The translations under genes and the position numbers were made by a program. The notes beneath the pieces are model-generated. The model searched no databases. It was not told the DNA's origin and saw only the letters and a program-made list of their open reading frames with translations. Source: a virus. From it: a stretch of DNA of 46,810 bases. Below, in pieces: positions 45,001 through 46,810 of this stretch; position 1 is the first letter of the stretch, and every line of letters starts with the position of its first letter. The stretch covers positions 1 through 46,810 of IMG/VR virus record IMGVR_UViG_3300032322_001825; one strand, given 5' to 3'.

Positions 45001-45010
45001 TTGTGGATAA

Positions 45011-45196
45011 CTATGTTAAGTCGGTGGACTCGAAAGCCTTCATTATTCTGAAGGGTGCGCCATCCCTAACCTGCATAAGTATCTCCCCAAATCGAAAACG
45101 GTTCCGGATTAGCCAGATAAGCTGGAGTTCTTTAGGGGTTAATTCCCCTATCATCTCCTTAGTTACTGTCTTTGGTTGTGCCGGTAGTGTCTCCAT
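45011..45196 (-). CDS. Small hypothetical protein (61 aa)
   Basis: Overlaps the end of 45159-45620 by 38 nt and ends at the DnaA box of the next promoter. Reads METLPAQPKTVTKEMIGELT, then PKELQLIWLIRNRFRFGEIL and ends FESTDLT. The KELQLIWLIRNRFRFGEI segment, helical with aromatic and basic residues followed by RDG, resembles the small proteins near capsid genes in environmental podoviruses. Function unknown. Confidence 0.6.
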   Translation of the reverse strand: METLPAQPKTVTKEMIGELTPKELQLIWLIRNRFRFGEILMQVRDGAPFRIMKAFESTDLT

Positions 45197-45620
45197 TGCT
45201 TATTTTTTTAAGAATCTGGTCTGCTTCTAATAATGTTCGTGAACCCATTGAGTCTCCACTAGGAACGAAGTATTTATCATCTCCAGTCCATAGGTAACTC
45301 GTAGCTCTATCAAAAGCATTTAACAACTTTTCTGCTAGGTTGAGAGTAATGTATTTGATATCATCGTGTTTTACATTTTCCTCAAGAAGCACAGCTGCTA
45401 ATTTTTCTAGGATTGGTTGATAACGAATTTGTCGCAATGTTGTCAGGTCAATAGGTGTTTCACTTACTAACCTTTCAAAAGTTTTTTTAGAGAATAATTC
45501 GGATTCGCCATTCTCATAAAATATTTTTACAACTTCATCACCTTCTGGAGTTTTGTAATCTTGAATTACTGCGCCAGTGATTTTGAATGGACCAAGATAT
45601 TTTTGTGTTTGTGTATCCAT
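45159..45620 (-). CDS. Hypothetical virion-region protein (153 aa)
   Basis: N-terminal beta part (YLGPFKITGAVIQDYKTPEG then VKIFYENGESELFSKKTFER) and a helical C-terminal part (YITLNLAEKLLNAFDRATSY). No known motif. Between the scaffold-like pair and the capsid promoter, with 2-nt spacing to the upstream gene, so part of the same late transcript. Confidence 0.65.
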   Translation of the reverse strand: MDTQTQKYLGPFKITGAVIQDYKTPEGDEVVKIFYENGESELFSKKTFERLVSETPIDLTTLRQIRYQPILEKLAAVLLEENVKHDDIKYITLNLAEKLLNAFDRATSYLWTGDDKYFVPSGDSMGSRTLLEADQILKKISNGDTTGTTKDSN

Positions 45621-45622
45621 AA

Positions 45623-46234
45623 TTAGAAAGGGTTAACGAATCGAGTATCAAGAGTTAATTTCTTTCCATCTTTCAATTCGATAGTCCAGTAATCACGACC
45701 ACCACGACTCAATGTTTCGATAACTTCTCCTGATTGAGTTGTAGTATTTTGCGCCCAGAACAAGTAATCAACTTCAACTTCCTTTGGTTTCTCTTTTCCT
45801 TCATCAAGGAAAATCATAACCTTCTGAGTTACCTGAAGTCTTCCATCACGGAAACCAACTTCATCTTTAACATTAGCCCAACCAATAACCGGTAGACCTT
45901 CCCACATACCAATCTTTGCAGTACGAATAAGGTTTCCATCTTGATTATTTTCAAGTTTATTAAGACGAGCTTTGTCTGCTGCACCACGAAGAATTGCAAT
46001 TTCTGCATCACGCTTTGTATCACGCGCCTTCAAATCTTCAAGAGAAGAAAGAATCGCATCCAAAGTTTTCTTTGGAATAGTAACTTCTTCATCTGTTTCT
46101 TTCTTCGGTTTCTTTTCCGGAAGGACTAAACCTTCTGGTGCTTCAATTTTATCTCCAACTTTTGCTTCTTTCAAAAGTTCTGGATTAAGAGCAATAAGCT
46201 CTTCTGTGACTTCAATTTTTTTTGTTGCTGCCAT
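45623..46234 (-). CDS. Hypothetical virion-assembly protein (203 aa)
   Basis: N-terminal flexible and charged region (KIEAPEGLVLPEKKPKKETD), a coiled coil (LDAILSSLEDLKARDTKRDA), and a C-terminal beta domain (IGMWEGLPVIGWANVKDEVG to KLTLDTRFVNPF). 3 nt downstream of the scaffold-like gene. A head-assembly or head-protein role is plausible by position. Confidence 0.65.
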   Translation of the reverse strand: MAATKKIEVTEELIALNPELLKEAKVGDKIEAPEGLVLPEKKPKKETDEEVTIPKKTLDAILSSLEDLKARDTKRDAEIAILRGAADKARLNKLENNQDGNLIRTAKIGMWEGLPVIGWANVKDEVGFRDGRLQVTQKVMIFLDEGKEKPKEVEVDYLFWAQNTTTQSGEVIETLSRGGRDYWTIELKDGKKLTLDTRFVNPF

Positions 46235-46237
46235 ATA

Positions 46238-46810
46238 TTATTTATTACCCTTATTTTTCTCATAATTTGCTCGGTCTTCGTCCGTTATACCAAGCACGTT
46301 TCCAATTGCCTTCTCGTTTGCAGTAACTTCTCGCTGATTTGTTGGTCCTTTATAACCACCACCATCACCCTTATCTCCCATTGAAACTACTGAATCAAGA
46401 AGGTTTGGAGTTGGCTTATTTCCTGTCGCCAACTGGTATGCTTTAAGCATACGCTCTGTGATATCTTTCTTAGAATTCATACCTGCTCGGTAGTTATCAA
46501 ACTCAAGTTCGATTTTCTTTCTAAGTTCAACATCACCCTTTGAAAGTTTTGCAAGAATTTCTTCTTTAGTATCACCAATGATTTCTTTTTTGAAATCATC
46601 CATTTCTTTTTTGATACCTGCGATAGATTCTTCTGAAGCTTTCTTCGCATCATCACGTTCTTTTGTGAGGCGCTTAATTTGGTTTTCGTTACCGCCATTC
46701 TTAATTGCTTCTGCAAGGTCTTTCTCTTTATCATCGAGAGCTTTCTTAAGCTCATCAATTTCTTGAGATTTGTCAGGGTTAGCTGCTTTAAAGTCTTCAA
46801 TGGCTTTGGC
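46238..46810 (-). CDS. Scaffold-like protein, N-terminus outside window
   Basis: The frame is open to the window edge, so the usual ATG at 46603 is not the real start. The visible 190 residues are highly charged and helical (QEIDELKKALDDKEKDLAEA, then QIKRLTKERDDAKKASEE), giving a coiled coil, then a flexible Gly-rich part (VSMGDKGDGGGYKGPTNQRE) and a C-terminal helix with GITDEDRANYEKNKGNK. Charge, coiled coil and place upstream of the capsid gene fit a scaffolding protein that shapes the prohead and then leaves. Confidence 0.75.
   Translation of the reverse strand, partial: AKAIEDFKAANPDKSQEIDELKKALDDKEKDLAEAIKNGGNENQIKRLTKERDDAKKASEESIAGIKKEMDDFKKEIIGDTKEEILAKLSKGDVELRKKIELEFDNYRAGMNSKKDITERMLKAYQLATGNKPTPNLLDSVVSMGDKGDGGGYKGPTNQREVTANEKAIGNVLGITDEDRANYEKNKGNK

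Larger units (their letters stand above)
44661..45010 (-). other. Structured leader of capsid unit
   Basis: 350 nt without a gene. From the promoter (44971-45000) toward the capsid genes it contains a 20-bp-type inverted repeat (44871-44928) with a nested AGAGA-TT-TCTCT hairpin, the AGTCGCT hairpin (44818-44857), and a direct repeat TTTTTTAACTACG (44711-44723 and 44779-44791). The transcript would carry a leader of about 300 nt, far longer than at other genes. Confidence 0.6.

Overview
The window is most of the genome of a tailed double-stranded DNA phage with podovirus-like gene content. The late genes run on the minus strand. Small and large terminase subunits and the portal lie at the left end (4687 to 462). 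A partial scaffold-like protein, a decoration-type protein, the capsid protein, a long series of fibre and adhesin proteins, the tail nozzle, two large internal virion proteins and a lysis cassette run from 46810 to 25806. Portal and scaffold normally sit next to each other, so the two window ends are probably close together in a circular or circularly permuted genome, and all late genes could form one leftward block. There is no tape measure, no major tail tube gene, and no integrase, recombinase or clear lysogeny repressor. No DNA or RNA polymerase is seen, so the phage probably uses host polymerases, or these genes lie outside the window.

Layout. (1) 1-5260, minus: packaging genes plus a free-standing HNH-type endonuclease. 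(2) 5261-5989: AT-rich, hairpin-rich divergent control region, a candidate origin. (3) 5990-19037, plus: about 29 small early or accessory genes. These include a LemA / pilin-TPM / glycine-rich envelope cluster (11805-13323), two tRNA-like elements, a secreted lysozyme-like protein, and a cassette with an Rnl1-type RNA ligase, a Fic protein, a DUF1599-like protein and a T4-type polynucleotide kinase/phosphatase. (4) 23612-19034, minus: replication genes (primase with its zinc finger at the wrong end, AAA+ ATPase, SF2 helicase, RecU-like nuclease). (5) 23711-25767, plus: HTH protein, SSB-like protein, RecB/Cas4-type exonuclease and a partner, closed by a bidirectional terminator. (6) 46810-25806, minus: virion structure and lysis.

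Host. TGA, TAG and TAA all end genes, so the code is standard. Nearly every gene start lacks a Shine-Dalgarno sequence and has an A/T-rich run such as AATTTTATG, while promoters look like ordinary sigma-70 types. This combination, with a type IV pilin leader and a LemA/TPM pair, would fit a Patescibacteria (CPR) host better than Bacteroidota, whose promoters differ. That is an inference and is not proven by the sequence.

The most unusual content is regulatory and RNA-like. Three promoters share a DnaA-box sequence (TTATCCACA) exactly 8 nt upstream of a TTGCGT -35 box. Two leftward promoters share the palindrome ATGTTTAAACAT. Three hairpins share an AGTCGCT loop core. A 100-nt leader with a short ORF is duplicated, a 14-mer occurs four times, and two tRNA-like elements lie upstream of the RNA-repair genes.
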